This document shows, piece by piece, positions 37,287 to 45,730 of a DNA stretch of 64,000 nt (position 1 is its first letter; the number at the start of each line of letters is the position of its first letter). Source of the DNA: Woeseiaceae bacterium (GTDB lineage Bacteria > Pseudomonadota > Gammaproteobacteria > Steroidobacterales > Woeseiaceae); assembly GCA_028822065.1 (NCBI GenBank), contig JAPKEL010000001.1, positions 62,001-126,000 of the forward strand. The letters run 5' to 3'. The notes under the pieces are model-generated. The model was not told the origin of the DNA, did no database searches, and saw only the letters and a program-made list of their open reading frames with translations. The position numbers were made by a program, and so were the translations under genes.

Positions 37287-38084
37287 TTAATCATTCTTAA
37301 CGAATAACTCCTTAAATTTCGCAGAATTAATCACTACGAAATTGGGGTTAAGAATGTTGTCTTTTGTATTATAAAGAAGTGGGTTGCCATCAGTTTTTAA
37401 AACCATGCCACCTGCTTGCTCAACGACTGCTTGGGCTGCAGCTGTATCCCATTCAGAGGTTGGCCCATATCGAGGATAAATATCAGCCAAACCCTCAGCA
37501 ATCAAACAAAACTTAAGTGAGCTGCCGATTGGCTTTAATTCATATTCCTCAATTTGGCTTAGAAATTTTTTTAAAGTTTCTCCTTGGTGTGATCGGCTTC
37601 CTACAATTCTCAATTTTTGATTGGGTTTTTCTGTGACTCGAATTATTTTTTTACCAACATCTGGATCAATTATTTGCGCTCCAAATCCTTCACAACCAAT
37701 ATATGTCTTCATAGATACTGGAACATAAACAATCCCTAAGACAGGTTTATGATTATCGATTAAAGCAATATTGACTGTAAATTCACCATTTTTTTTAACG
37801 AATTCCTTAGTGCCATCTAATGGGTCAATTATCCAGTATTGTTGCCATGTTTTTCTTTTCTCGAAACTCTGGAGTGGCGTTTCTTCTGATATAATTGGTA
37901 TGCTAGGCGTAATTTTTCTTAGTCCATCAATAATAATATGATGAGCATTTAAATCGGCTTGTGTCAGAGGTGAGTTATCGTCTTTTTCTAGAACATCAAA
38001 ATCAGAATAATAAATTTCGAGGATGGCATTTCCGGCTGATTGAGCCAGCTCAGATAAGGGCTCGACGAGATTAGCAAGATTCAT
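37287..38084 (-). CDS. cysQ: 3'(2'),5'-bisphosphate nucleotidase
   Basis: A 265-residue Mg-dependent phosphatase of the inositol monophosphatase fold. SEETPLQSF, then IDPLDGTKEFVKKNGEFTVN (metal motifs at about residues 62-115) and SEWDTAAAQAVVEQAGG are the three metal/lithium signature blocks. CysQ turns over 3'-phosphoadenosine 5'-phosphate made during sulfate assimilation. It is divergent from a yrfG-like gene, a common gammaproteobacterial neighbourhood, although the usual nudE is missing between them. Confidence 0.93.
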   Translation of the reverse strand: MNLANLVEPLSELAQSAGNAILEIYYSDFDVLEKDDNSPLTQADLNAHHIIIDGLRKITPSIPIISEETPLQSFEKRKTWQQYWIIDPLDGTKEFVKKNGEFTVNIALIDNHKPVLGIVYVPVSMKTYIGCEGFGAQIIDPDVGKKIIRVTEKPNQKLRIVGSRSHQGETLKKFLSQIEEYELKPIGSSLKFCLIAEGLADIYPRYGPTSEWDTAAAQAVVEQAGGMVLKTDGNPLLYNTKDNILNPNFVVINSAKFKELFVKND

Positions 38085-38153
38085 TTTTAGAAACTTTATA
38101 ATTTATTAATAATAAAACCATTGTCTTTGTCAAATTACATTAAATTTATCAAA

Positions 38154-38819
38154 ATGCATACATCCCAAAAAAATATTTTAAAAAAATGCGATACATTAAT
38201 GCTGGATATGGATGGAACTATATTGGATCTAGCTTATGATAGTTTTATTTGGCTTGATTTGGTGCCCAAGGAATACGCAAAAAAGTTAGGTATTTCGTTG
38301 GATGATGCTACGGCAAAATTATATAAATACTTCATTAGCCTGCAAGGAACGCTCAAATGGTATAGCGTGGATCACTGGAGTGATTTACTGGATATAGACA
38401 TCATAAAGCTGCATCAGATGGAAAGCGCAAAGATTCAATATCTTCCTGGTGCTGAGAAATTTCTTAATGATATAAAAAAGTATGATATTCGTGTTCTTTT
38501 AGTCACTAATGCGCATGGAGATATTTTGAAATTAAAATCTGAAGTGACGGGTCTTGATAAGTATTTTGATCAAATGTATGTTTCCCACGACTTTGGCGCC
38601 CCAAAAGAAAGCCAATTATTCTGGCAAAACTTAAACGACACTGAAAAATTTGATATTAAACGCACTCTATTTGTTGATGATACAGAAAAGGTTTTAGACA
38701 GTGCGAGGCAATATGGGATAGATTCTTTAGTTCAAATTACCAATTCAGATAGCAAACAAAAGCAACAAATAGTAAAGAATTATCTTGGGATGACTGGCGT
38801 TATAGAGTTAATAGAATAA
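38154..38819 (+). CDS. yrfG: HAD-family GMP/IMP nucleotidase, YrfG-like
   Basis: A protein of about 221 residues with HAD motif I DTLMLDMDGTILDLAYD, motif II LLVTNAHGD, and motif III/IV APKESQLFW and TLFVDDTEKVLDSA. The 'WLDLVPKEYAKK' stretch after motif I is typical of YrfG, which dephosphorylates GMP and IMP in E. coli. I use ATG 38154; a TTG at 38121 is possible but less likely. Its pairing with cysQ agrees with known gene order. Confidence 0.85.
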   Translation: MHTSQKNILKKCDTLMLDMDGTILDLAYDSFIWLDLVPKEYAKKLGISLDDATAKLYKYFISLQGTLKWYSVDHWSDLLDIDIIKLHQMESAKIQYLPGAEKFLNDIKKYDIRVLLVTNAHGDILKLKSEVTGLDKYFDQMYVSHDFGAPKESQLFWQNLNDTEKFDIKRTLFVDDTEKVLDSARQYGIDSLVQITNSDSKQKQQIVKNYLGMTGVIELIE

Positions 38820-38841
38820 GCTAAGTACTGGTAATATCGAT

Positions 38842-40080
38842 TTAGTATTTACCTTTGTATTTGCTTTTCTTCTTGTATGGAGGCTTTTTAAGTTTTGGCA
38901 ATTGCGTTGGTTCATATTTAGCCACTGGGATCTTATTACCAATGTATTTTTCTATATCAGGAAGTGATATTGCGTAAGTCTCACAACCAAAACTAATAGC
39001 ATTACCATTAGAGCCTGCCCTGGCTGTTCGCCCTATACGATGAACATAATCTTCTACATCCTGAGGAAGATCATAGTTTATTATATATTCAACATTAGGA
39101 ATATGCAGCCCTCTGGATGCCACATCAGTAGCAATAAGGACGCTCAACTGATCATCTTCAAATTGCTTTAATATCTTAATTCTTTTGTTTTGCGGGACAT
39201 CTCCAGAAAGTGCTTTAGCATCGATGTTATTTTCTTGCAAGTAAGCTTCGACAATTTCAATTTCTTTTTTTGTATTGATGAAGACCATAATTTTACTGTT
39301 TTTTACTTCTCTGATTAAGCCAACTAAAAGCGGAATTTTCTCCTCATTTGAAGGAAAAAATATCGCTTGCCTGATTCTATCAGCCGTTATTTTTTCTGGC
39401 TCAATTCTTATTAATTCAGGCTCATTCATATGCTCATAAGCCAATTCCATTACACGATGTGATAAGGTCGCAGAAAAAAGCATATTAAGTCGTTCTTGTG
39501 GCTTGGGAAGTCGTCTTAGTAAATAACGAATATCCTTGATAAAACCAAGGTCAAACATTCTATCTGCTTCGTCTAGAACTAAGACTTTAATTTTATGAAG
39601 TTTAAAGATACCTTTTTTATAATAATCAATAATTCGACCCGGAGTACCAATTAAAATATCGATACCTTTCTTTATATCAGTGGCTTGTTTTTCGTAGTCA
39701 GTACCCCCGTATGCTAGACCAATAGTGAGTTTTGTGTGTTTAGCGAGCGCCTCGGCGTCCTTTGCAATTTGTATGGCCAGTTCACGTGTTGGTGCTAATA
39801 TAAAAATTCTGGGCTGCCTATTATTAGAAGTATTATCCTCATTGCTGGCTTTTAAGATATGCTCTAAAGCAGCAATCAGAAATGCAGCAGTTTTACCTGT
39901 TCCAGTTTGTGCTTGACCGGCAACATCTTTACCTTGAAGTGCAATTGGTAAAGATTGAGCTTGGATGGGTGTACAATGAGTGAAGCCAGATTCTGCGATG
40001 CCGTCAAGAATCTTTTGATCAATGGTAAGTGTATCAAATTTTGTCTGGCTTAAATGACTGTCTTTAATTATTTTTTTAAT
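38842..40080 (-). CDS. rhlB: DEAD-box RNA helicase RhlB, probable AUU start
   Basis: A 412-residue RhlB orthologue, the helicase of the RNA degradosome. Motifs from the proposed start: Q motif FTHCTPIQ (33-40), Walker A AQTGTGKT (57-64), DEAD (170-173), SAT (203-205), and HRIGRTARAG near the C-terminus. LAYGGTDYEKQ and DRMFDLGFIKDIR are RhlB-specific. The frame is open from 40089 (stop at 40092-40090) but contains no ATG, GTG or TTG before the internal ATG at 39558, which would delete motifs Q to DEAD. AGGA at 40088-40091 is followed after 7 nt by ATT at 40080, so AUU is the likely start. It is divergent from trxA-rho as in E. coli. Confidence 0.88.
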   Translation of the reverse strand: MKKIIKDSHLSQTKFDTLTIDQKILDGIAESGFTHCTPIQAQSLPIALQGKDVAGQAQTGTGKTAAFLIAALEHILKASNEDNTSNNRQPRIFILAPTRELAIQIAKDAEALAKHTKLTIGLAYGGTDYEKQATDIKKGIDILIGTPGRIIDYYKKGIFKLHKIKVLVLDEADRMFDLGFIKDIRYLLRRLPKPQERLNMLFSATLSHRVMELAYEHMNEPELIRIEPEKITADRIRQAIFFPSNEEKIPLLVGLIREVKNSKIMVFINTKKEIEIVEAYLQENNIDAKALSGDVPQNKRIKILKQFEDDQLSVLIATDVASRGLHIPNVEYIINYDLPQDVEDYVHRIGRTARAGSNGNAISFGCETYAISLPDIEKYIGNKIPVAKYEPTQLPKLKKPPYKKKSKYKGKY

Positions 40081-40188
40081 AAAAAATTCCTAAAATACTT
40101 GCAATATGTTTCGTGACGGGTTCAAATTGTATCTATTAAGAGACAACTTTCGTTGGATCAACCAAGGTTAACTACCCAAATTCAAAAT

Positions 40189-40240
40189 AAGTGACGTTAA
40201 AGCCTCGACATATTGCCTGATTGGGAACTCATCGTCACTT
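40189..40240. repeat. 8-bp inverted repeat with 36-nt loop in rhlB-trxA intergenic region
   Basis: AAGTGACG (40189-40196) and CGTCACTT (40233-40240) form a perfect inverted repeat. On the + strand it is followed by TATTTTTTC, which resembles a terminator tail. On the minus strand it would lie in the rhlB 5' leader, and the 36-nt loop is exactly an ATG-to-TAA reading frame of 11 codons (40232-40197). It could be a leader hairpin, a terminator of a short + strand transcript, or chance. Confidence 0.4.
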
Positions 40241-40252
40241 TATTTTTTCAAT

Positions 40253-40291
40253 GTTCATATATTATATAAGTTATGTGAACAAAACTATAAT
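40253..40291 (+). promoter_or_regulatory. trxA upstream region: imperfect palindrome and -10-like box
   Basis: GTTCATATA (40253-40261) and TATGTGAAC (40272-40280) are inverted copies with one mismatch, separated by 10 nt. TATAAT at 40286-40291 is a consensus -10 box for trxA, and the palindrome covers the -35 area (TTATAT/TATATA). The arrangement looks like an operator over the -35 region. No regulator can be named. Confidence 0.4.
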
Positions 40292-40324
40292 GCTGAAATT
40301 AAAATAATTCGGAGGATATGACCG

Positions 40325-40651
40325 GTGGGTGAAAATATTATACAAACGAGTGATAGTACATTTGAAGCAGATGTTATTAAATCAGAGAAACCCGTTCTAC
40401 TCGACTTTTGGGCCGAGTGGTGTGGACCTTGCAAAATGATAGCGCCTCTTTTGGATGAAATCTCATTAGAATATCAGGACAAACTCTCGGTCGCTAAAAT
40501 CAATATTGATGAAAATCAAAATACCCCACAAAAGTATGCCGTAAGAAGTATACCCACTTTAATGTTATTCAGAGATGGGAATGTGCAGGCTCAGAAAATG
40601 GGAGCTTTATCAAAGTCTCAACTAGTTGAATTTTTGGAATCTAATTTATGA
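40325..40651 (+). CDS. trxA: Thioredoxin 1
   Basis: A 108-residue thioredoxin with the redox site [17 protein letters not shown] (CGPC) and the cis-proline in SIPTLMLF; it is nearly collinear with E. coli TrxA. The start is GTG at 40325, 9 nt after GGAGG. An ATG at 40318 in another frame runs into a stop after four codons and is a decoy. Its stop codon overlaps the rho ATG (ATGA), so the two genes are translationally coupled. TrxA reduces protein disulfides in the cytosol and probably supplies electrons to DsbD. Confidence 0.96.
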   Translation: MGENIIQTSDSTFEADVIKSEKPVLLDFWAEWCGPCKMIAPLLDEISLEYQDKLSVAKINIDENQNTPQKYAVRSIPTLMLFRDGNVQAQKMGALSKSQLVEFLESNL

Positions 40652-42066
40652 GTGAACAAGTAAACAATAAACCGCGAAGACCAAAGCAATCTTCAAACCA
40701 TTCAAATCGTCGACGCAGAAGACCACCACGCCGAAATGATATTTATCCTGATGATGGGGAAAGTTTAGAGGTAATATCACCTGATCAGCTTGAGATGAGC
40801 AAGAAAGGAATGAATCTTACTGACCTGAAGAATAAACCCCCTTCAGAGTTGGTTGAATTAGGCGAATCTCAAGGATTAGAGAATCTTGCTCGGTCGCGTA
40901 AACAGGATATTATTTTTTCTATTTTGAAGGCGCATGCAAAAAATGGGGAAGATATTTATGGCGATGGAGTTCTGGAGATTCTTCAAGATGGCTTTGGATT
41001 TTTAAGGTCAGCTGATAGTTCCTACCTTGCTGGTCCTGATGATATTTATGTCTCACCAAGCCAAATTCGGCGATTTAATTTAAAAACTGGAGATACTGTT
41101 TCTGGTTTAATTAGACCACCCAAAGATGGCGAGCGATATTTCGCATTATTAAAAATTGGTGAAGTCAATTTTGATGCCCCTGAGAATACACGAAGTAAGG
41201 TTCTTTTTCAGAATCTTACGCCATTGCACCCTACCGAACGTTTTACCTTGGAGCAAGGCAATGGCAGCAAAGAAGATCTAACCGCACGTATCATAGATAT
41301 GGCGTCACCCATTGGTAAGGGGCAACGCGGTTTGATAGTTTCGCCACCTAAGGCAGGTAAGACTATTCTGCTGCAAAATATTGCCTCGGCCATATGTGCC
41401 AATAATCCTGATGTGACATTAATTGTGTTATTAATTGATGAGCGGCCCGAAGAAGTTACAGAGATGGCGAGAACCGTAAGGGGTGAAGTAGTTTCATCAA
41501 CATTTGATGAGCCTGCTAGTCGTCATGTTCAAGTAGCTGAAATGGTTATCGAAAAAGCAAAACGATTGGTAGAGCATAAAAAAGATGTGGTAATTCTTCT
41601 TGATTCAATAACTAGATTAGCAAGAGCTTACAACACAGTTGTCCCATCTTCTGGTAAGGTTTTAACAGGTGGCGTAGACGCTAATGCACTCCATCGTCCA
41701 AAAAGATTTTTTGGCGCTGCTCGAAATATCGAGGAGGGCGGCAGCTTGACAATTTTAGCTACTGCGCTTGTAGATACTGGCTCTAAAATGGATGAAGTTA
41801 TTTATGAGGAGTTCAAAGGTACAGGAAATATGGAAATCCACCTGGATCGAAGAATTTCAGAAAAAAGAGTGTTTCCGGCAATAAATATAAATCGATCTGG
41901 AACGAGAAAAGAAGAGTTGTTAACAGATCCTGCTGAGCTGCAAAAATTATGGATCTTAAGAAAAGTATTGCATCCAATGGATGAGTTAGCTGCAGTAGAA
42001 TTTTTAATCAATAAAATGCAAGATACAAAAACTAATAGTAAATTCTTTGATGCAATGAAGCGTTAA
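40648..42066 (+). CDS. rho: Transcription termination factor Rho with arginine-rich N-terminal extension
   Basis: A 472-residue hexameric RNA-dependent ATPase. The region from M55 ([19 protein letters not shown]) to the end is collinear with E. coli Rho: RNA-binding DGFGFLRS, Walker A PPKAGKT near residue 233, Walker [17 protein letters not shown], and the R-loop [11 protein letters not shown]. The 54 residues before M55 are an extra, basic, low-complexity segment containing [11 protein letters not shown]. The upstream start is supported by the ATGA overlap with trxA; M55 has AAAGGA directly abutting it with no spacer. The spaced rho leader of E. coli (rhoL) is absent here. Confidence 0.95.
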   Translation: MSEQVNNKPRRPKQSSNHSNRRRRRPPRRNDIYPDDGESLEVISPDQLEMSKKGMNLTDLKNKPPSELVELGESQGLENLARSRKQDIIFSILKAHAKNGEDIYGDGVLEILQDGFGFLRSADSSYLAGPDDIYVSPSQIRRFNLKTGDTVSGLIRPPKDGERYFALLKIGEVNFDAPENTRSKVLFQNLTPLHPTERFTLEQGNGSKEDLTARIIDMASPIGKGQRGLIVSPPKAGKTILLQNIASAICANNPDVTLIVLLIDERPEEVTEMARTVRGEVVSSTFDEPASRHVQVAEMVIEKAKRLVEHKKDVVILLDSITRLARAYNTVVPSSGKVLTGGVDANALHRPKRFFGAARNIEEGGSLTILATALVDTGSKMDEVIYEEFKGTGNMEIHLDRRISEKRVFPAININRSGTRKEELLTDPAELQKLWILRKVLHPMDELAAVEFLINKMQDTKTNSKFFDAMKR

Positions 42067-42080
42067 AATTAAAAATTAAA

Positions 42081-42105
42081 CTATATTGTAATATAGAAGT
42101 TTTTT
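42081..42105 (+). terminator. Intrinsic terminator after trxA-rho
   Basis: CTATAT (42081-42086), loop TGTA, ATATAG (42091-42096), then AAG and six T (42100-42105). The stem is AU-only apart from its outer C-G pair, so it is weak, but its position 14 nt after rho fits. Confidence 0.5.
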
Positions 42106-42152
42106 AGTAATTAACTTTCGAACGGAAGGAATAAGTCAACAAGGAAAAACTA

Positions 42153-42818
42153 ATGACTATAAAGTCTTGTCTACTAATTACCTTTGCTTTTATGGCGTCG
42201 TTTGCTGCACAGACCCAAGAAGTCAATACGAATATGAAATTTCATATCGCCGAAGAAGGTAGTTGGTTACGCGTTTTAGCCTATCCTGATGGCCCATTGC
42301 GTCGCTTTGGTCATAATCATGTAATCTCACATCATAATATCTCAGGTTCCGTTGGCGTTGCATCCAATCCGCTTGAATCTATCATTATGCTCTCATTAAA
42401 AGTGGCTGATTTTGATATTGATAATCCTGCAATACGAGAACTTGAAGGGCAAGAATTTGAAAAAGAAGTGTCTCAAAAGGATATCGATGGTACTCGAGTC
42501 AATATGCTCGGAGAAAATTTACTATATGGTGAAAAATTTCCAAAAATTGAGATTCACTCTAAAGTAATTAATGGAAATTTACCTGATGTGGATATATTGG
42601 CAACGGTCATTATTAAAGGAGCTGAGCATCAAGTAAAGATACCAGCAAGGATAGAATTAACAGATGATTTGTTTATGGCGAAAGGACAGTTCGAAGTAAC
42701 CCATGGTGATCTTGGTTTGACACCATTTTCAGCTGCGGGTGGAGCACTAACTGTTCGCGATTTATTGGTCTTTAAGTATGAGATATCAGGCGGAGCGTCA
42801 GAAGAAAACAAGCAGTAA
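42153..42818 (+). CDS. YceI-like periplasmic protein
   Basis: A 221-residue protein with a signal peptide (LLITFAFMASFAAQT). The rest is a YceI/lipocalin-like beta barrel: LRRFGHNHVISHHNISGSV at the start, FPKIEIHSKV and VIIKGAEHQVKIP in the middle, and LTPFSAAGGALTVRDLLVFKYEI at the end. YceI proteins hold long isoprenoid chains such as polyprenyl quinone or amphiphilic lipids. It is convergent with the flavin amine oxidase gene; a second YceI gene lies on the other side of that gene. Confidence 0.82.
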   Translation: MTIKSCLLITFAFMASFAAQTQEVNTNMKFHIAEEGSWLRVLAYPDGPLRRFGHNHVISHHNISGSVGVASNPLESIIMLSLKVADFDIDNPAIRELEGQEFEKEVSQKDIDGTRVNMLGENLLYGEKFPKIEIHSKVINGNLPDVDILATVIIKGAEHQVKIPARIELTDDLFMAKGQFEVTHGDLGLTPFSAAGGALTVRDLLVFKYEISGGASEENKQ

Positions 42819-42845
42819 TGTAATCTACTAAACTTATTTTCAGTA

Positions 42846-44450
42846 TTAAGCTTTCATAACGCTAGCATGAATCTTTTCGATCTGCGCCCACGCTGATTCA
42901 ATCGCGCCTACTTGCCAGCCTGGCAAGCCACTGACTTGATCACCGGCAAAGTAGATGCGTCCTTGCGGCTCTCTTAATACTGGCATATGTTTTTGGCGAT
43001 CTGGTGGTGACCAGGCTGTCCAACCAGCTTCACTGAAACGAGTAAGATGCCAGTCAATAGAAAAAGCTTTATTGTCATAATGCTTGCGGAATTGCCCGGG
43101 ATGTATGCGTTCACTTCGTTCTAAAGCTTGTTCAACTTTTTGGCCCATTGAGAGTTCACCATGAACGATTGCTGCTCGACCAAACGCATAAGCACTCTGG
43201 ATGATACCTTTCTTGCCACAGTAACCATAAGAAGGATAAATAACGGTATGTCCAGGAATTCCTAAGGTACTTGATCCACCATAAATATTATCATCTTCTT
43301 CCCAGAAACGTCGATTCATTTGAAGTGATAATTTACCTACGGTCATTTTTCTCGGGGCGGCCATTGCTTCTTTGCATTGATCTGATAAATCTGTTTTCAG
43401 CTTTGATAAAATGCCGAGTGGAATTGTTGTGATACAAAAATTTGCATTTTCAACTCGTGTTTCTCCAGTGGCAGTATCTCGGTATGTCACTCTGACATTA
43501 TTTTTATCTTGTTTTAATTCTAAAACTTCAGCGTTGAAGGTAATTTTTTCTCCAACTTCACGTTCAAAACCTTGTGCGATTTGATCCATTCCGCCTACAG
43601 GCTGGTACATCGTTGCTGGATGGTCGATTGTTGTGACACCTTGAAATGAATTTCCTAACCCTGATTGTAAGATTTCCTTGAAAGCAAAAGCTTTTGAACC
43701 GGTCATTACATTAGTACCCATGGCATCGAATTTAGTAATGCCTCTATGAAGAGTACCTTTATAGCTTAGGTCTTTTGCATCCAAGAATCCTTCTCGAATG
43801 AGGTAATCGGTGAGTTTTTCTCTGTCTCGATTAGTTAGCTCATCATCAAGTGCTCCTTGATCTGTGAGTTTTGCTAATAATTCCGAGGTATAGCCCCTCA
43901 TATCTGCTTTTATTTCTCGTTTCCGAACTCTGCGGCCACCCAATGGTCCATTGGCTTTGTCGTGTTGAATATAACCGAGATCGTTTTCCTGAACCATGAC
44001 CTCCATCGGAACACCGAATTTACGAATATAATGAAAAACTGCATGATGGAAGCTTGGTAGCCGCCAAGGACCATGGTTAAAATACTGTCCCTCATCAAAA
44101 TCACAGGTTCGTTTCTCACCATCAACGGTTGTTGTTGTAAATCCAGCGCGTGAGGATTGACAGCGACCTCCTGCGAAAGGTCGGGCTTCTAGAATCTGGC
44201 AGTCATAGCCACGTAGACCTAGTTCATAGGCTGCAGTCATACCTGCAAGACCGGCTCCTAAAATCAGTACTTTCGTCCCTTCAGAGCGTCCCATGAGGTT
44301 AGGTGGAGCTTCTGCGGCAGACGCAATCCCCATATCCCAACCATTTAGCGCTGTCATCACTGCAGAAACACCACCGAAGGCAGCGCATCCTTCCAGAAAT
44401 TCTCGTTTGCTTATAGTATAGGGTTGATCAGGACTGGTTCTTTTTACCAT
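42846..44450 (-). CDS. Flavin-dependent amine oxidase, exported
   Basis: A 534-residue FAD protein of the monoamine/L-amino acid oxidase family. VLILGAGLAGMTAAYELGLRGYDCQILEAR (split here as GAGLAGMTAAYELG and ILEARPFAGGRC) is the Rossmann FAD site at about residues 58-90, and IYFAGDQVSGLPGWQVGAIESA is the C-terminal FAD loop. The N-terminus SKREFLEGCAAFGG plus a hydrophobic stretch is a Tat-like signal with KR in place of RR, suggesting export of the folded flavoprotein. It is the second gene after a YceI gene, 21 nt away. The substrate could be an amine or amino acid; nothing in the sequence decides it. Confidence 0.82.
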   Translation of the reverse strand: MVKRTSPDQPYTISKREFLEGCAAFGGVSAVMTALNGWDMGIASAAEAPPNLMGRSEGTKVLILGAGLAGMTAAYELGLRGYDCQILEARPFAGGRCQSSRAGFTTTTVDGEKRTCDFDEGQYFNHGPWRLPSFHHAVFHYIRKFGVPMEVMVQENDLGYIQHDKANGPLGGRRVRKREIKADMRGYTSELLAKLTDQGALDDELTNRDREKLTDYLIREGFLDAKDLSYKGTLHRGITKFDAMGTNVMTGSKAFAFKEILQSGLGNSFQGVTTIDHPATMYQPVGGMDQIAQGFEREVGEKITFNAEVLELKQDKNNVRVTYRDTATGETRVENANFCITTIPLGILSKLKTDLSDQCKEAMAAPRKMTVGKLSLQMNRRFWEEDDNIYGGSSTLGIPGHTVIYPSYGYCGKKGIIQSAYAFGRAAIVHGELSMGQKVEQALERSERIHPGQFRKHYDNKAFSIDWHLTRFSEAGWTAWSPPDRQKHMPVLREPQGRIYFAGDQVSGLPGWQVGAIESAWAQIEKIHASVMKA

Positions 44451-44471
44451 TGAGTCTCTCCTAGCGGCAGA

Positions 44472-45023
44472 CTATTGTTGTAATCTGAGTTCTATCTGGA
44501 CACCGACTTCATTTGCGATCCAATTTGTCGCATCCCAGCCAATACCAAAGAGTAAACGTTTAACTTCAAAACTTCCGGAAAATTGCGCTTGTGTTTCAGA
44601 GACTTTGAATTCAAATATCATAGTGATTGGTTGATTAATGCCGACTATAGTTAGTTGACCGTGAGCAGCAAAGGTTCCATCATTTAATAACTCTATACGC
44701 TCAGATTCAAATCGGGAATTAGGGAAATTTTCTGGATTAAACCAATCTTCTTCCATTAAATACGCATCATATTCTGCGTCACCGGAGTCTGCTGAGTTCA
44801 TTTTAACTTCACCAACGATTTTTCCGGCTCCAGGATTAGACGGGTCAAAGTCGATCATTGCTGAGAAAATATCGAAGCGCCCACGAAACGCTGCTCCTTC
44901 GAGTGCACCTATAAAGCGAACATTACCTTCATCTTCTATTAGCTTCCATTCCGATGCGTCAGCCCTGATCGCAAAGCTTGCGACAAGCACCAGAGATATG
45001 AACCATTTTGAGTATTTTACCAT
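44472..45023 (-). CDS. YceI family periplasmic lipid-binding protein
   Basis: A 183-residue protein with a signal peptide (FISLVLVASFAIRADA). The YceI domain is clear: GNVRFIGALEGAAFRGRF, MNSADSGDAEYDAYLMEEDW and NPENFPNSRFESERIE, followed by INQPITMIFEF and LLFGIGWDATNWIANEVGV. These small beta barrels bind isoprenoid lipids or quinones. It is co-transcribed with the flavin amine oxidase gene directly downstream, suggesting the two act together, although no partner is known. Confidence 0.87.
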   Translation of the reverse strand: MVKYSKWFISLVLVASFAIRADASEWKLIEDEGNVRFIGALEGAAFRGRFDIFSAMIDFDPSNPGAGKIVGEVKMNSADSGDAEYDAYLMEEDWFNPENFPNSRFESERIELLNDGTFAAHGQLTIVGINQPITMIFEFKVSETQAQFSGSFEVKRLLFGIGWDATNWIANEVGVQIELRLQQ

Positions 45024-45177
45024 AATCCATGCTCCTCTATAGTCGTTGGTCTTTCGTATTAAAGAACAGAGCCAATCGTCGCGTATCGTGACAGCAAGCT
45101 ATAGATTTTGCAATCGTTTTATGTGGAATCAATCTCATTATTCGTGACGGTAAATCAAATATATTTACAGTAAAAAT

Positions 45178-45210
45178 ATAAGCCAGTATGACGTAAATAT
45201 ACTGGCTTAT
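45178..45210 (-). terminator. Strong bidirectional intrinsic terminator after doxX-like gene
   Basis: ATAAGCCAGTAT (45178-45189) and ATACTGGCTTAT (45199-45210) pair perfectly over 12 bp with a 9-nt loop. On the minus strand, after the DoxX stop, the stem is followed by ATTTTTACTG. On the + strand the following TATTTTAC is also U-rich. It separates the DoxX gene from the YceI-amine oxidase transcript. Confidence 0.8.
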
Positions 45211-45224
45211 TATTTTACATTTCC

Positions 45225-45599
45225 CTAGCTTCTCTTTTCGTCAACACTCCAAGTACCACTTCCTTTGGCTGCAATGAAGAGGAATATAAAGCAGAATGCT
45301 ACTGCAAGCTCGCCCTTATTGTTGATTGGTAATCCGCCACCCATTTTCGAGAAATGGATAAGCCAGTAAGCGCCAGCCATCAGACCACTAGCAAGAAATG
45401 CCGCAGCTGAAGTACAAAGACCAATCATGATTAGTGCGCCACCGATTACTTCTATCGGACCCGCCAAGTAATACATCCAACCGGCTTCTCCTGCCATAAT
45501 GGCTTGCATTTTCGGTATCCCATGAAAGATAAATAAGAATCCTGAGACGATTCTGAGCAATGCGTATGTTTGTGTTTCATATTGTTTCATAAAGTCCAT
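45225..45599 (-). CDS. DoxX family membrane protein
   Basis: A 124-residue protein with four membrane helices: LLRIVSGFLFIFHGIPKM, WMYYLAGPIEVIGGALIMIG, AAFLASGLMAGAYWLIHF and GELAVAFCFIFLFIAAKG. R in LLRIVSGFLFIFHG and the PIEVIGGALI segment are DoxX hallmarks. DoxX-type proteins associate with membrane redox complexes, but their reactions vary. It is monocistronic, followed by the strong hairpin at 45178-45210. Confidence 0.88.
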   Translation of the reverse strand: MDFMKQYETQTYALLRIVSGFLFIFHGIPKMQAIMAGEAGWMYYLAGPIEVIGGALIMIGLCTSAAAFLASGLMAGAYWLIHFSKMGGGLPINNKGELAVAFCFIFLFIAAKGSGTWSVDEKRS

Positions 45600-45730
45600 A
45601 TTTTTTATCCTCTGTTGTTAAAAAGTTTTACCCCAATCATTAACTTTCCCATTTATGGATAATGATTATTCTTTAATAATTACACATTAAGTATGACTCT
45701 GTCGATTTCGAATGAAACTATTTATATTAT

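Noticed and set aside
38842-39558. Reading the helicase as a 238-residue protein starting at the internal ATG 39558.
   Set aside because: This would remove the Q motif, Walker A and the DEAD box, all of which are intact upstream in the same frame; the gene is full length with a non-standard start.
42629-44125. Short antisense frames within the amine oxidase and YceI genes.
   Set aside because: No coding features beyond openness; the genes on the opposite strand are clearly conserved.
40110-45150. The 10-mer TTCGTGACGG occurs in two intergenic regions (40110-40119 and 45141-45150), with a near copy at about 45086.
   Set aside because: A single shared 10-mer in 64 kb of sequence is expected by chance, and no palindrome or common gene function supports an operator.
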